Shown one piece after another: positions 21,222 to 32,904 of a DNA stretch of 64,000 nt (position 1 is its first letter; every line of letters begins with the position of its first letter). A program made the position numbers and the translations under genes. Under the pieces are notes generated by a model, which saw only the letters and a program-made list of their open reading frames with translations, did not search any database and was not told where the DNA came from. The DNA comes from Biscogniauxia marginata (taxonomy: Eukaryota; Ascomycota; Sordariomycetes; Xylariales; Xylariaceae). The DNA lies in contig MU404062.1 in the NCBI GenBank assembly GCA_022695795.1, positions 372,001-436,000 of the forward strand. The letters are read 5' to 3'.

Positions 21222-24200
21222 GGGGATGGTTAGTGAGACTTGAGTGCAGTCGGTTTAATTAATGCTTAATGTAGACCCGCTATCATGACATAGTTTACTC
21301 TATTATGTAACGAGTTTCAGAGACTGTGTGTATGATAAAGGCTTTAGGCGAGGGGCATCGCAGAACTTTCCCACCCGATAAAATTTTCAGAAAAGAACGA
21401 GTGAGAGGCTCAGCGTTTAGACTCCAATTTGATTCGTCGCCAAGATGATATACTTAGTCAGATTCCTCACAGGATATAGGAGAGGGATAGAAGGAGGTGA
21501 TCCACGTGGTACCTAGTCGGGGTCCAGAAAATACAAGCATTAGGAAGAAGGGAGGTGGAAGCGCAAAGACGGCGAGCTGGATGAGCTTTATTTCAACAGC
21601 TACACCAAGGGCCCCCCAAAACATTACAGATGCAAGTTGGGTTGCAACCAAGACATGGTAAAAAAACATGGCATACCTTTCATGTTGTACTAGGGAAGAA
21701 ATGACACGGGCGTCGATTCCGGAGGATGTGGTTGCAGCTGTACCTATTTGCATCCTTATTCCTCTATCTGCATGTCTTCCCTCGTGAAGGGCTGGTAGAC
21801 AAATGTGGGAAAACAGATCGCTTACAGCCAACACACTCTCGGAAGCTGCATCATACGAAATTCACTTTACATCCATACAGTCCGGTGTTGTACAAAATGT
21901 TCTACATCAATGTCTTTTCTCACCCTTGGCTGACGAAGATCAATGTCGTACTTGTTGGTGTGTGTATTTCACAGAGGGAGTAGGTCGTATTTAATTTCAG
22001 CCCGCTCCTCTATTCATTGGCCCCCCGACCCCCAAACCCGAATCTACGTTGAGTTAATTAACGTTTGACCTACTTGTGCTTAGCTATAATAAGAGACCTC
22101 GGTTCTCCCAATGAGGAAATAGAGTCGACAGGCTGACTGCCAGGCCCTGATTCCTAGCGCCATGCGCGTATTCCGTACGCCGCTGTGATACAGTGGCGCT
22201 ATCCCTCGATAGGCGGAATTCGGCTGGTACATACAGATTGAGTGCTTTGGTACCTTGCTTATCCTACTTAACCTAAGGTATAAAGGTGGCACAGCAGAAT
22301 GCGCATGGGCGTAAATGCTACCTATACACCTTGGCCGATTGCTTGTTTTAGATGAGTGAGTAACTATAGTCTCTGCGATCGATCCATTCCATTCATCCTG
22401 CTCATCATACAGAAAGCAAGGAAAAAGGACTTGGCGAATAGCCGTGGTTACGAAAGAGGCGAACCCCTTCAAGCCTGGAGTAAATAGAAAAGTTATATTG
22501 TGATACTTAATCGAATCTAACCTGTCATGCCAGCCGTCTCAAGCTACATGTAGGCTTGGACTTTAATACATATATGTAGTGCGACTACGTATATGTTTGA
22601 TATTCTCAGTTCTTTGGCTACCATATACCTTTTTATAATGTAGGGAATGTATGAACTATTAGAGGGGAGGAAACGTAATAGGAATTAATTCAACCCTTAA
22701 CATTGGCCATGATACCTTATAAGGTATGTAGGCGCGCTTAATTGAGAACATGGAAATGTCAGCCTTCTACATCTCGATGGGAAAAGATGAACCAGTCGTT
22801 TCACCAATGCATACCTTTACTTATACAATGAAATAAAACAAAATTAATAAAATAAAACCAGAGGGAGTAGCGATGACATGAAACATAGCGGCAGATCCTC
22901 CAAATCAAGTGCTAGGGGTTACTTCAACACCCCACCATCGATGTGTAACCTAAAAACCGGTTATCGTCTCTACTTCGGTGAGCGTACAACAAGTGGCTAC
23001 GTTGACATGTAACATACCTCGACATTGATTATCAAGTATGAACCATACCTTTTTCATAGATCTGTCTTGATAACTAAATCAGACCTTTAATTTTAATTTG
23101 AATGTACATACATACATAAGATTAAAGACATAATGCTATTAGTCGTAAATAATATATATAGTAGGTCCTCTTCAAGATCCATCATTCTTCTTTGAAACGG
23201 CACTCTAATCCCTCACGAGACCGCAGGAGGTAGATATTTAATTATTTTCCCTCTTCTAGCCTGTTTTCGCAGCCCGTATCCAAGCGCTTATGTATTAAGT
23301 GCTATATACACCTATCAATAACCAACTCAACCCTACCTACATCTATCTACACCCATATGGCGCAACCCATTGAACGCTATATATCATTTATCATGGCACA
23401 TCTTAAGTGAAACATTAATGTTGGAAACCTCATGTAACTACCACTACTTCGTTAAGAAGAGAAAAAAAAAAGCGAAAGTTGATCGCAAGCTTGGCTCATC
23501 CTTGATTGGCCAACGTCCACCCGCGCACTCCCGAATAGGAAATTAGGTACCTTTAATCCGTAGGTAAGCTAACATCATAGCGCCAATATGTAAAGCACAT
23601 GGCATCGATTTCCAGTCCGGTAGAGCATAGGTACATATATAATTATCCCAATTACAAGGTAATAAGGCGTATAGGCTCATACATGATATGTATACCTATG
23701 TATGTGCTTTAGCTTGAGTCGTAACGGACGAAAATAGGCCGGCCACGTTTTATCTACCCTACCTCCTACCTTACAAATATTCACTTACCATAAACAAAGG
23801 CTCCTATGCCACGAACGGATTATACTCCCCTACGGCAATAGCCAGAGGATTCAAGGCAAGTATCCTTTTAATCCATATCACAGACAAGCGCGAAACAGAA
23901 CAATCGGGCATAGTGGCCGAGAAATAGCGCGAATCAGCATTAATTACTACTTCTTCTCTACCATAGCCTCATCAAATTCCCGAGTTGATCTCGAAACAAT
24001 ACTAGCCGATGCATTCCCCAGTCTATGGCCGAGCCCTCTCCCCCCCCCCCAAAAGCATACCGCGACTCCACCGCAACCATGTACCTAGCCAGCATATTAC
24101 TTCGACGAGCACGTTTCTCTTCTTCCTGCACCACTTCCGTCCTAACCTCCTCCGAGACATAAACCAACTCCAACTAATCCTTCTGGTGTATGTACTGTTC

Positions 24201-24269
24201 AATCCGTCATGGACCATATATATGCCCCCCCTCTCAAGTCGAATTTTATTGCTATTCTTATGTTTGCTG
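21222..24269. other. 3-kb mostly gene-free region
   Basis: AT-rich sequence with simple tracts (TACATACATACATA near 23105-23119, A-run near 23461). One small ORF with membrane-like helices (21454-21753) is listed separately. The last part, before 24270, is presumably the 3' UTR of the large minus-strand gene; it contains a C10 run near 24041-24050. Confidence 0.45.
21454..21753 (-). CDS. Small hypothetical membrane ORF, 99 residues
   Basis: An ATG-started frame with two hydrophobic stretches (YHVLVATQLASVMFWGALGV and KLIQLAVFALPPPFFLMLVF). This would make a small two-helix membrane protein. It has no recognised family, and neither splice support nor context favours it. It may be a relic of a larger membrane protein gene or chance. 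Confidence 0.22.
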   Translation of the reverse strand: MQIGTAATTSSGIDARVISSLVQHERYAMFFYHVLVATQLASVMFWGALGVAVEIKLIQLAVFALPPPFFLMLVFSGPRLGTTWITSFYPSPISCEESD

Positions 24270-27200
24270 TCACAGGAAGACTCTTCCGTCTTCGCTGCTG
24301 CTCGCTATACGCCTGCGTCTGCTGCTGAGGAAGAGGTCAACTATTCTCTTGCTTCCCAAAGCCTGCAAATTTCTGTCTCCGTTAGGGCCAAGGACACCTG
24401 ATCCATCAATGCTGTACGGATCTTCGGTATCAGCGATGCGCGGGCTCACATTCTCGCTCTTCGTGGGTACTACTGCATTGAGTCTTTGCTTTGACCCTGT
24501 TGACCCCCTGAGCTTGCCAAATTGTTGTTCGACAGCGTTCGAAAGACCAGGACTGGAACCAGGCGTGTTATAGCACTTCGGCCAGGGTTTCCGCTTGACC
24601 AGTTTTGCGGTAATAGGCCTATCTCCACATGATTGGTTGCCAGCAAGCGTGTTGATGGGAGGCATGCGAGCCAGAGATCTCCCGCGAAATGAATCAAATA
24701 CTCCTTCGTCTGTAGTCGTTGTGCCTGCCTCAGATGTTTCCTGAGTGGACCTCATGCTGGAGGCAGATGGAGCGGAGCGCAAGAGGCTTTTAGGAGGTAA
24801 CGGGGGAGGCCCCGGGATCTCGTCTTCCTTAGTCAGACCGGATTTGGACGACAAACTCCCTGTCATTGATTGCAAACTATGAGAGGAGGTATCTGAGTTA
24901 TTCTCAGTTGACCCAAGTGCACTGCTTGGCCTGGTAGGTTGGTATACTTCTAACGGATCTAGGTATTCATCTTCGTCATCAATCTGAGCGTTCTCACGGA
25001 CGTGGCCAGAGGAGCGAGCTGATGGCAACATGTACTCAAAATTCTTAATGTCCGGATGAATCGACGTCTCTTCAAGTTTTGACACGTTAGCTGATAACCA
25101 TGTTTTCCACTCCACTGAACTTGTAGATGAAGCGATACGTTGCTCGGGTGGGACTGACGGACTTGGCTTGTAGGTTGGGGGGTCGACAAAGATTGTGGCA
25201 TCGCCATGGGTGCTCGGTGGCTTTGGGAAATTGTCAACAAGAGATAGGGTGTTGTTTGTCTCGCTCATTTGGTCGTCCGTGTTGGAAGAGTATATGCTTT
25301 CAGCATAATGCATCTTTTGATCTACCTCTGACTCGCAGGTGCTTGGGCATCTCAATGGTAGGCTTGATAGTGAACACATCCAGGGGTTGAAATCAGGAGA
25401 TTTTGGTTGCTGGTCGTGTGTAGCCGCCCGCATTGTGTCTTGCAGTGCGCGCCGGTATGGACTTTGCGTGCGAAATAGGTGGCAAGTTGGGCTCCCAAAG
25501 AATGCTGAACTGCGAGATGATAGTGTCCGTTTTAGAGGTTGCGGCTCTACAATTTGCGAGACTGAGGAGCCTTGGTTATTAATGGTCTCTACATCGACCT
25601 CGTGTGCAGAGACGGAGGTCATCAGCCCAGGTCTGCCTCTGTTCGATTCGAATCCTACCCGACATAAGGACTCACGTCTGTTTTCACCGGGCCCGGTCGT
25701 TCGGGTAACAGGCTTTCTTTCAACTGTCCTCGTAGACTCTGAATCTGATACACTGTCTGGGATCACTTGTCGAATAGTTACAGGAGTACTGGGCCCTGTA
25801 CTTTCACGACTCCGTGAACTACCCCTTGGAGGTACGGATCCGAATCTCCTGAAATTATCTGCACTCTGCTGTCTCCTTATCTCGTTATTCTGCTTCTGAG
25901 TCTCATCTAGCCGCTTCATGAGTGCGGAATAGATCCTCTGGCTGTCGACGGTCCCTGGTCGGGGTGGTACAGGCGGTGGTAAAGGAAGAATGCTACTATT
26001 TGAATGGTTGAAGGGATTGGAGAGTGCAGGGCGTCTTGCCGAGGAGGAAGAGATATGCATGCCATTCTCCTTGATAACTGATAATCGCTGTCGTTCCCAT
26101 TCGCCTCGGTTGCTGCTCATAGTATTAAGAGTGTTGGTGTCCGAGTTCGTCCAGCTAGTCACTCGAGATCTTTCGTCCGAGACCTTTCTTTCACTCCTCA
26201 GACTCTCAACGCTGCCTTGGCGTGAGCGAAGCTGCTGACACGAGGGTACCGCGTGGAGAGATGGAACTCCAGAAGTAACACGTGAAAGGGCACATTCATC
26301 AGCAGGGATCTCAAGCTGGAATTCTTCGTTTGGATCATCCTCTGGGCTATCCAGGTCGTTGATATGATACTTCCGGGCTTCGATCTGCTGCGGAGGAAAT
26401 AGGCCTTCGTCACCATCCCCTTTGGCCAAAGTAAAGAAATTTTTGATTTTGTGTTTGAAGTTCTGGGAGACTTTCCGCGCTTTGCTTCTGAGACTACCTT
26501 CTTTAGATCCCTTCCCAGTTGTAGATATAGTGCTATCACTGATATCTCTCATACTCTTCTTAAAAGCCCTATCTATATTTGACTGTTTAGGGCGGAAGAG
26601 TAATGATGACTGAGGTTTCGGAAATCTCCCCTTACTATTTGTAGTCCTCGCGAACTCCTTGGTAGGGGACATGATAGGGGTATTACCATCGTCATCCGAG
26701 AACTGCGACGACTGGTCATGACGACTCCTGAGAAAACTCATTGACTTTGGGGCCTTGAGTACTGCAGGAGGTATATTTTCGTCCACCCATGAAATAGGCG
26801 AGGTTGCAGAGGGCTGAGATAATTGATGCACTGCCGCTGAAGCGTGGTTTCTGGCATGGGACCCGGGTACCATGCCTGTCTCTGGGCTGGTAAACATGGA
26901 TTTTGACTTGCGAATCCGGCGATACGAAGATGGCTCTGAGGCGATATTATCCTCGGGCCTGTAGTACTCCTCGCCTGTAATGAGAGCATTAATATAATCC
27001 CCGGCAGTACCTTTTGCGGCAGACACCATTCCCGCACCAGAGGCACTGCTTCCCGGGCGAGGCTCAACTCCATTACCAGTGACTTTCAGTCGCGTAGTAC
27101 CTGGTTTGCGAGTTGGTGTAAGATCCTCGATAGCAGAATAGCCGCACGTCAGCTGGGACGATTTCGGTTGAATAAACCGAACACTGTGTTCACGCTGGAT

Positions 27201-27443
27201 ACAAGGCTCATTTTTATGCTTCTCCGGAGTCGGTCTGCCGGAACCACTGCTACGAGGCGGTGGCCACAAGGTAGCATCTATAGAAGTCCGCTCCCTCGCT
27301 CTGGCGAAGGCTTCCGAGGCCGCGACCTGGGCATCGCGCTCTGCCATCTCGGGGAGGATATGTTCCAATTGTACGCTTTTTACGGAGGAAGTCGACTTCC
27401 GTCGGTCAACACCAGGTAGCCGGGAACTGTTTCGTCTATGCAT
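24270..27443 (-). CDS. Large disordered Ser-rich protein, unknown function
   Basis: A single exon of 1057 residues from ATG at 27443. The N-terminus (MHRRNSSRLPG, then VQLEHILPEMAERDAQVAA) looks ordered and possibly conserved. Most of the rest is Ser/Arg/Pro-rich and predicted disordered. Two proline-rich stretches (PLPPPVPPRPG near residue 489 and IPGPPPLPPKS near 878) resemble SH3-binding sites. A Gln/Asn/Arg-rich helix (MKRLDETQKQNNEIRRQ) follows the first and could form a short coiled coil. A basic helix-like segment (KARKVSQNFKHKIKNFFTLAKGD) lies around residue 320-345. Composition suggests a cytoskeletal, polarity or signalling scaffold, but that is inference only; no enzymatic domain is visible. 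Confidence 0.85.
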   Translation of the reverse strand: MHRRNSSRLPGVDRRKSTSSVKSVQLEHILPEMAERDAQVAASEAFARARERTSIDATLWPPPRSSGSGRPTPEKHKNEPCIQREHSVRFIQPKSSQLTCGYSAIEDLTPTRKPGTTRLKVTGNGVEPRPGSSASGAGMVSAAKGTAGDYINALITGEEYYRPEDNIASEPSSYRRIRKSKSMFTSPETGMVPGSHARNHASAAVHQLSQPSATSPISWVDENIPPAVLKAPKSMSFLRSRHDQSSQFSDDDGNTPIMSPTKEFARTTNSKGRFPKPQSSLLFRPKQSNIDRAFKKSMRDISDSTISTTGKGSKEGSLRSKARKVSQNFKHKIKNFFTLAKGDGDEGLFPPQQIEARKYHINDLDSPEDDPNEEFQLEIPADECALSRVTSGVPSLHAVPSCQQLRSRQGSVESLRSERKVSDERSRVTSWTNSDTNTLNTMSSNRGEWERQRLSVIKENGMHISSSSARRPALSNPFNHSNSSILPLPPPVPPRPGTVDSQRIYSALMKRLDETQKQNNEIRRQQSADNFRRFGSVPPRGSSRSRESTGPSTPVTIRQVIPDSVSDSESTRTVERKPVTRTTGPGENRRESLCRVGFESNRGRPGLMTSVSAHEVDVETINNQGSSVSQIVEPQPLKRTLSSRSSAFFGSPTCHLFRTQSPYRRALQDTMRAATHDQQPKSPDFNPWMCSLSSLPLRCPSTCESEVDQKMHYAESIYSSNTDDQMSETNNTLSLVDNFPKPPSTHGDATIFVDPPTYKPSPSVPPEQRIASSTSSVEWKTWLSANVSKLEETSIHPDIKNFEYMLPSARSSGHVRENAQIDDEDEYLDPLEVYQPTRPSSALGSTENNSDTSSHSLQSMTGSLSSKSGLTKEDEIPGPPPLPPKSLLRSAPSASSMRSTQETSEAGTTTTDEGVFDSFRGRSLARMPPINTLAGNQSCGDRPITAKLVKRKPWPKCYNTPGSSPGLSNAVEQQFGKLRGSTGSKQRLNAVVPTKSENVSPRIADTEDPYSIDGSGVLGPNGDRNLQALGSKRIVDLFLSSRRRRIASSSEDGRVFL

Positions 27444-28230
27444 GATAGGGTCGAAGTTGCGAACTGTCGGTGCTCGCTTGACACGCTGTGTATAGGCACG
27501 AGATGGGGCCGGGACTGGAAAGCAACAGAGCTAGGTGTCTCCGGAATAACATGAAGTGTGGTGGTGGTTAGCGTTGGATACAAACTAACCAAAAGATGTC
27601 GCATCGGACATGGAAATCTCGTTTTGCGGTGGCGATGCTGATGATAGTGCTGGATGTCGAGAGAGATGTATGTACTAAGATGAAGTTGCGGGAAGACGGA
27701 AGACATTCGCGGGGCGACGTCAAAGCCCTTTTCCCAGGAGAAAACAATAATCGACATGGCTGGCAAGCACCTTCCACTTGCTCGGATGGAAGTCACTCGG
27801 GACGGTGCACTGTACGTCGAAGGAGAGAAGGAGGGAGAGGCAGACAGATCCCACATTTACGTACTCTAAATCAAGTACACCGCAGTTACTACCTTACCAA
27901 GGCGACATCAGGACCGCAGCCAGCCTCCTCAGTGCGGGCCGACACGGCCCCAAGTACAGAAGACAATCTACAACCATTCACCGCAATTAGAAACAGGAAA
28001 CTAGCGAAAAGTGCTAAGGAGATACCGGCACCTATTATTCATGCCACGACTACGGACCTATAAAAATGTAATCATACCGCACCAATGGACCCGTGCTGAC
28101 TTGTAGTACAGTATAGAAAACCCTTGCCTAACGTGCATTGCCCTAACCAGCGTCATTCTCTTAAACCGCTGGTACCGTTCCGTGAAACGAAATTCATATG
28201 ATCAAGATACCCGAGCCCCGTGACACTACT
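27444..28230. other. Intergenic: promoter of the disordered-protein gene, 3' flank of proteinase B
   Basis: About 790 bp between two minus-strand genes. Open frames here have no family features and overlap both flanks. No repeat or RNA is seen. Confidence 0.45.
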
Positions 28231-29925
28231 CTAAGCTCGAAGCTCTTGGAAGAACTCCTTAAGCTCCTCATCGACCACCTCATGGATTTTCTCCGAGAGC
28301 TTCTTGGCCTCACCAGAGAGCGACGAGACGCCCTTAACAACGGTGCCGGAGACGACATTGAGATCATGCTCAATAGCCTTCTCCAATTCCTCAAGGGTGA
28401 CCGAGTTTTCGACGTTCTTCTCAGCGACGTATCCACCTTCTTGGACGATCTTGCTGTAGTTGGAGTAACCGCCGCCGTTCCACGCAAGTAGGTTAGGAGT
28501 GTCCGCGGGAATGTCGGATAGAGCGTCCTGAGTGGCAATGCTAACGATGTTGCTCTTCAACTTCTCGGGAGTGATGTCGGCCATACCATATTCAGATTCC
28601 TTGGCGGGTTGGAGAGACAGGAAATAGGCAGTGAGACCAGCAAGATGAGGAGAGGCCATCGAAGTACCCGAGATGGTGTTGATAGCAGTCTTGCTACCAA
28701 TCCAGGTAGACTGAATGCTCAAGCCAGGGCCGAAGATGTCAACGCACTTGCCCCAGTTGGAGAAGTAAGCACGGCTGTCATCTAGGGCGGAGGCACCGAC
28801 GGTGATAGCCTTCTCAGCGGCAGCAGGCGAGTACTTGCAGGCATCAGCGTTATCATTACCGGCAGCGACAGCAAAATGTAGGCCAGCTGAAACTGCAGCA
28901 TTGACAGCCTGGTCGAGAGATGGGGACTTGCCACCGCCGAGAGACATGTTAGCTGCTGAGCCCTTGAAGCCCTTTCGGGAACCCTTCTTGGCCTTGGCAA
29001 CCTGCTCCAGATGCGATTCAGCGGCCCATTCGACACCCTTCATGACATCCGACATAGAGCCAGAGCCGTTGGATCTCAGAACCTTGACAGCGTAGACATT
29101 GGCCTTCTTGGCAACACCATACTTCTTTCCGGCAATCGTACCAGAGCAGTGAGTGCCATGTCCGTTACCGTCAACGTCCTCGTCGCCGGCGGGGATAGTC
29201 TTACCCCAGTTGGCACGGCCTTCGAAGTCAACGTGTTCGATATTGGTACCGGTGTCGATGACATACACATCAACACCCTCGCCGCCATCGGCTGCGTAGA
29301 AGTACTTGTTGTAAGAGCCAAATGATAGCTGCTTGCGGTGAGAAATTCGGGCCAATCCCCAGGGCGCATTCTTCTCGAGATCAGGCTCCTCATCCTTGAG
29401 GGCGTAGACGATTTGGTCTCGCTCGATGTAATCAACCTGCCAACATAATCAATTAGCCCGAGCCCCATAAGCCATGGTAGAGGCGATAGACGCCAAATTG
29501 ATTGTGCGACGATGAAATGAATGGCTATGGGGCACAAAACTTACGTCTGGATGTCTCCGGACTTCCTCGATAACGGAGTCATCGAAGTGACCGGCATATC
29601 CGAGGAATTCAGTGCCAATCTTCAAGGTGTGCTTGAGACCCTTGAAAGCATCTGCGACTTCGCCAAAGAGCGGGAGCTGGCCACGCTTTCGAAGCTCGAG
29701 GCGCTCCTCTTCGCGATCGCCATGGATCTTCTGGACCCAAGCTTGATGGTCGGAAGCGGAAGCCTCGTTCACATGGTCCTTGAACTTAATGATGTAGGCG
29801 TTGGGGACCTCCTCAGCGGTAGCAGAGGAAATGATGGGGGCAGCTCCATCGTGGATGGTCTCGTAGCTAAACGAGGGCGCGGCAGCGGCAGCAGCTGCCA
29901 AGGAGAGAGCGACAAGGCCCCTCAT
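28231..29925 (-). CDS. prb1: Vacuolar subtilisin-like serine proteinase B (cerevisin/Alp2 type)
   Basis: Two exons (29545-29925, 28231-29436) and a 108-bp intron (GTAAGT...GGCAG) give 528 residues. An Ala-rich signal peptide covers about 1-16. An inhibitor I9 propeptide (PNAYIIKFKDHV...VDYIERDQIV) spans about 41-138. The S8 catalytic domain carries D188 in VYVIDTGTN, H220 in NGHGTHCSGT, N321 (oxyanion) in AAGNDN and S386 in SGTSMASPH. The KAKKGSRKGFKGSAANMSLGGG insertion is typical of vacuolar proteinase B rather than secreted Alp1. A charged helical C-terminal extension of about 60 residues follows the catalytic domain. Role: vacuolar protein turnover, autophagic degradation and zymogen maturation. 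Confidence 0.95.
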
Positions 29926-32568
29926 GATGGATTTGTTGACAAATGGATGGATTGGTGTTGATGCTGCGACAGTGAATGATAAGTCTACCTGCGACTCTCA
30001 AGGACAGAAACAGTAGAATAAAGAAAAGGAAAACCGACGAGAAATCAAATTAATGAGTCCTCGATAATGGATTGGAGATGTTTCGATGGATTATGGGGGA
30101 GATGTTGATGGTGGATGGAGGACGGAAGATGGAAAGGAGAAGGAAGAAGGGAAGAAGACGAAGATTGTCGAGAGGCGAGCAGATAAAGGCGTCGCAGGCG
30201 TAGCTCTGAGTGCTGCCTTCCGCAGCTTGCGAGTGGTTCAGGTGACGCACACAGCCGCTGATAAGGGACCAGACCCAGTTAGATTGAGACCAGCCGGAAG
30301 CCAGATTGGAATGTGCGACGCAGCGACGGTGTAGGGATGGTCAGGGATGGTACTGGAGGGTGTGTGGGGACGGCCGCCCGGCAACTGGCAGTTCTGGGGG
30401 GGGCTTCCTGTCCACTGGTTGGGCTGGGGCAAGCAGCAAGTGGGGGCGACCCGGCGGGCTGACTTGGTCATCAGACCCAATTAGGTTTAGGGTTTACTGT
30501 TTTAGTGGGCCTCTAGCTCCTAACCCGCCCCGGACTTCGAGCTCCAAGCACTGATGCAGCTTGTTGAGGTGCACTCCTTTTTACTTGTTGGCCTAGCAGA
30601 CGAGCACGTCAATTATCGCAATCCAGTCGGGGATCGTTCCTGTGGTTTTGCTTCTTTCGCCATCTCCAGTTGCAGCTCGTTATTACTGGCGTTTCTCTGT
30701 TGTTCCGCCTCTGTTACGCAGGCCGAGGTTCATTTCTCGTACGCGGAAGGTCTACGAAAGCTGGTCCCCGGTTCATTGATGGCTGTCACATGGAGAAAGG
30801 GATCAACCATTGACAATAATGATTTGATAACCACAAATAAGCAACCTCAGGACCCGTTTTGAAGAACAGGTGCTCTCTCACCCCAGGCAAGCAATCGGCA
30901 TTTTCCTGGTCCTGGTCCTGGTTCTGTCTTGCTGCTGCTTGCATAATGTGCTTTGGACCCTGAAACTCTCGATTGTCTGCTCAGATCTAAGTGACAAGAT
31001 AGCTTCTAGAGCTTTGATGGTCTGCTGATGATCTTTAAGGTCTTGGATGTTCTAATGCCTCCAACTGTTTCTAGAGGCATATATAGGTAAATATCGGGTC
31101 TTACTGGGTGTTCCGGTTTCGCTCGACTCGGGTCTGGTGAGACTGACTCTGTTTAATAATATCCGATAAGGGAAGCAATGACACAATCTTGTTGAAGACT
31201 GACATGGATGCCAAATGCAGAGTGGATCCACCCGTGGCCGCTGTGCTCACGCGTCTACGTGTACGAAGTCTGGTACATCTGTAGGTTACTGCAGAGTACG
31301 GGAGTACAGCTTATCTCGCCGCTAGTTTAGCCAACAGCTGTCATAGCTAACCGCACAGCTGATAGATGCTCCACCTCCCATTTCTCCTAGTGCCACACTC
31401 GTTCACGCGGACTTGAGATCATCTTCAGATGACTTCAAAACCCGGCTTGGCAAGATAGCTGGCGCATGTGCTCTCTTACCCTGGGAGTCTAATTAAAAAT
31501 GCCGGTAGGCTTCGTCAATGCAGCAGCTATCAGCATCAGGACATGAACTCTGTTTTTGCGAATCCCGAAGTCTCTCAGCAGATAATGCAACAGACACGGC
31601 TATACTCCAAGTTGCTTCTTCATTCCAGCCTTGAACCGAACCCGAAACCGACTAGTTTAGACTCACCACTGCCTTGACAACGCGAAGATTGCACTTGAGT
31701 GAGACGCGTTGAAAGCTTGCTGTGCCTCGAGATTCGATGAAAAAGTTCAGCGTTTTAGCGACCATAGAGGCCGTTGAATTGTTTGGATAAACCGTTTCGA
31801 TTCCGAGATTCCTTCAATGAAGTGTCGAGAGCGCATTGTTTTATAAACGTCGATGGGAGTTTAGCTGAGTTTCTTGGACTCTTTGTTTTCTAATACTAAT
31901 AGGATCCTAGAGGGGGCCAAGACAAGTAGCTTGCATGTCTTAGCATGGCTTCTGATAGCCTACCTAAGCACTAGGTGACTGGAATATATAGTCAGCTCTT
32001 CAACGGCCAATTAGTAGCATGGAGTTTCTTCTTATTGTACGCCAAGTTTTGTTTTGTCCTTCTTTTCAGGACCTAGCTAGGTACCTAGGTATGTATGCCC
32101 AGATGCAAGTTGACATGCGATGGCATGCAGCGGACAAGTAAATCTCACAGATGCTACCTATTCCCGTGATGGGGTTACAGTGTTCTAGGCGCATTTCGTT
32201 AAGTAGCTTAGGAAGCTATCCAACATACATGTAGCTATTCTTAGCGCAAGCGATGTACACCAAATTTGGGGAGTGAAACAGCTCGGCTACAGATGGCGAG
32301 GCTATTCGTGACAAGGGATTAAATACGGATTATTGAGTGGAAGGGTTAGGAGTAGGAGGTACAGGTAGGTAGGCCCACTAGGGTAGGAGGTAGTGTACAA
32401 GTGTCAGCCGCTTTCAAGCCACAGCTATCGAATGCATAAGCCACACCTACAACGTCCTACCTACCTACCTACCTAAGGTACCTTGGATGTAGGTACCTTG
32501 AGGTACTTACCTAAACTAGGCTGACACTTCAATTGACAATAATCCAGTCGCTCAGTATCTTGCATACC
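29926..32568. other. Long upstream/intergenic region with TAGGTACC-type simple repeats
   Basis: About 2.6 kb. It includes the proteinase B promoter (purine-rich near 30120-30170) and, further right, several TAGGTACC/ACCTACCT tracts near 32080-32095 and 32345-32520. Short open frames lack features. No gene supported. Confidence 0.45.
32345..32515. repeat. CCTA/TAGG simple-repeat cluster
   Basis: (CCTA)n of about five units lies at 32456-32474, flanked by GGTACC-containing TAGG/CCTA units. A complementary TAGG-rich stretch (32350-32392) lies about 70 bp to the left, so the two could pair as a loose hairpin. Such tracts are common in ascomycete intergenic DNA. Confidence 0.65.
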
Positions 32569-32874
32569 CTATTCTATCGTATGGTAGCCAGGTGCAGCTA
32601 CTGTCCCAGGTTCTATAGAATATTTCCCTGTTCGGAATTGGGCGTCGAGGGTGCTATTTGAATCAACAAATTTTGGCCCTTCCCAAGCTTTCTTCACGCC
32701 CCCAAGGGGGTCATATTCGCCCGCCAACTTGACAATATTCCGCGACGAGATTTCCTCCCTCCGCCGCTCAAACCCCTTCGATGCTCCCCCGAGTAGCCAG
32801 TCGCCTAGACCCCACCAGGGTGCTAGCACGGTCGAACTGTATAATATGAAGAGAGAACGACTCTTGTTACCCAT
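32569..32874 (-). CDS. Small hypothetical ORF divergent from the BEACH gene, 101 residues
   Basis: ATG at 32874 reads MGNKSRSLFILYSSTVLAP, then a soluble charged region (GFERRREEISSRNIVKLAGEYDPLGG) and an EPGTVAAPGYH end. The composition is protein-like and third positions look coding. Its start lies only 30 bp from the BEACH ATG on the other strand, which leaves almost no room for separate promoters. The frame is either a real small gene sharing a bidirectional promoter or a chance frame across the BEACH promoter. No family recognised. Confidence 0.35.
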   Translation of the reverse strand: MGNKSRSLFILYSSTVLAPWWGLGDWLLGGASKGFERRREEISSRNIVKLAGEYDPLGGVKKAWEGPKFVDSNSTLDAQFRTGKYSIEPGTVAAPGYHTIE

Positions 32875-32904
32875 TCTCAATTCTTCATAAACAAACACAT
32901 CACC

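Noticed and set aside
23958..24401. Open frames on both strands beyond the stop of the 1057-residue gene
   Set aside because: They overlap its 3' end, show no domain, and run through low-complexity C/T-rich sequence.
30554..30862. 102-codon plus-strand ORF upstream of proteinase B
   Set aside because: Cysteine/serine-rich hydrophobic centre looks suggestive, but no splice or family support; likely chance.
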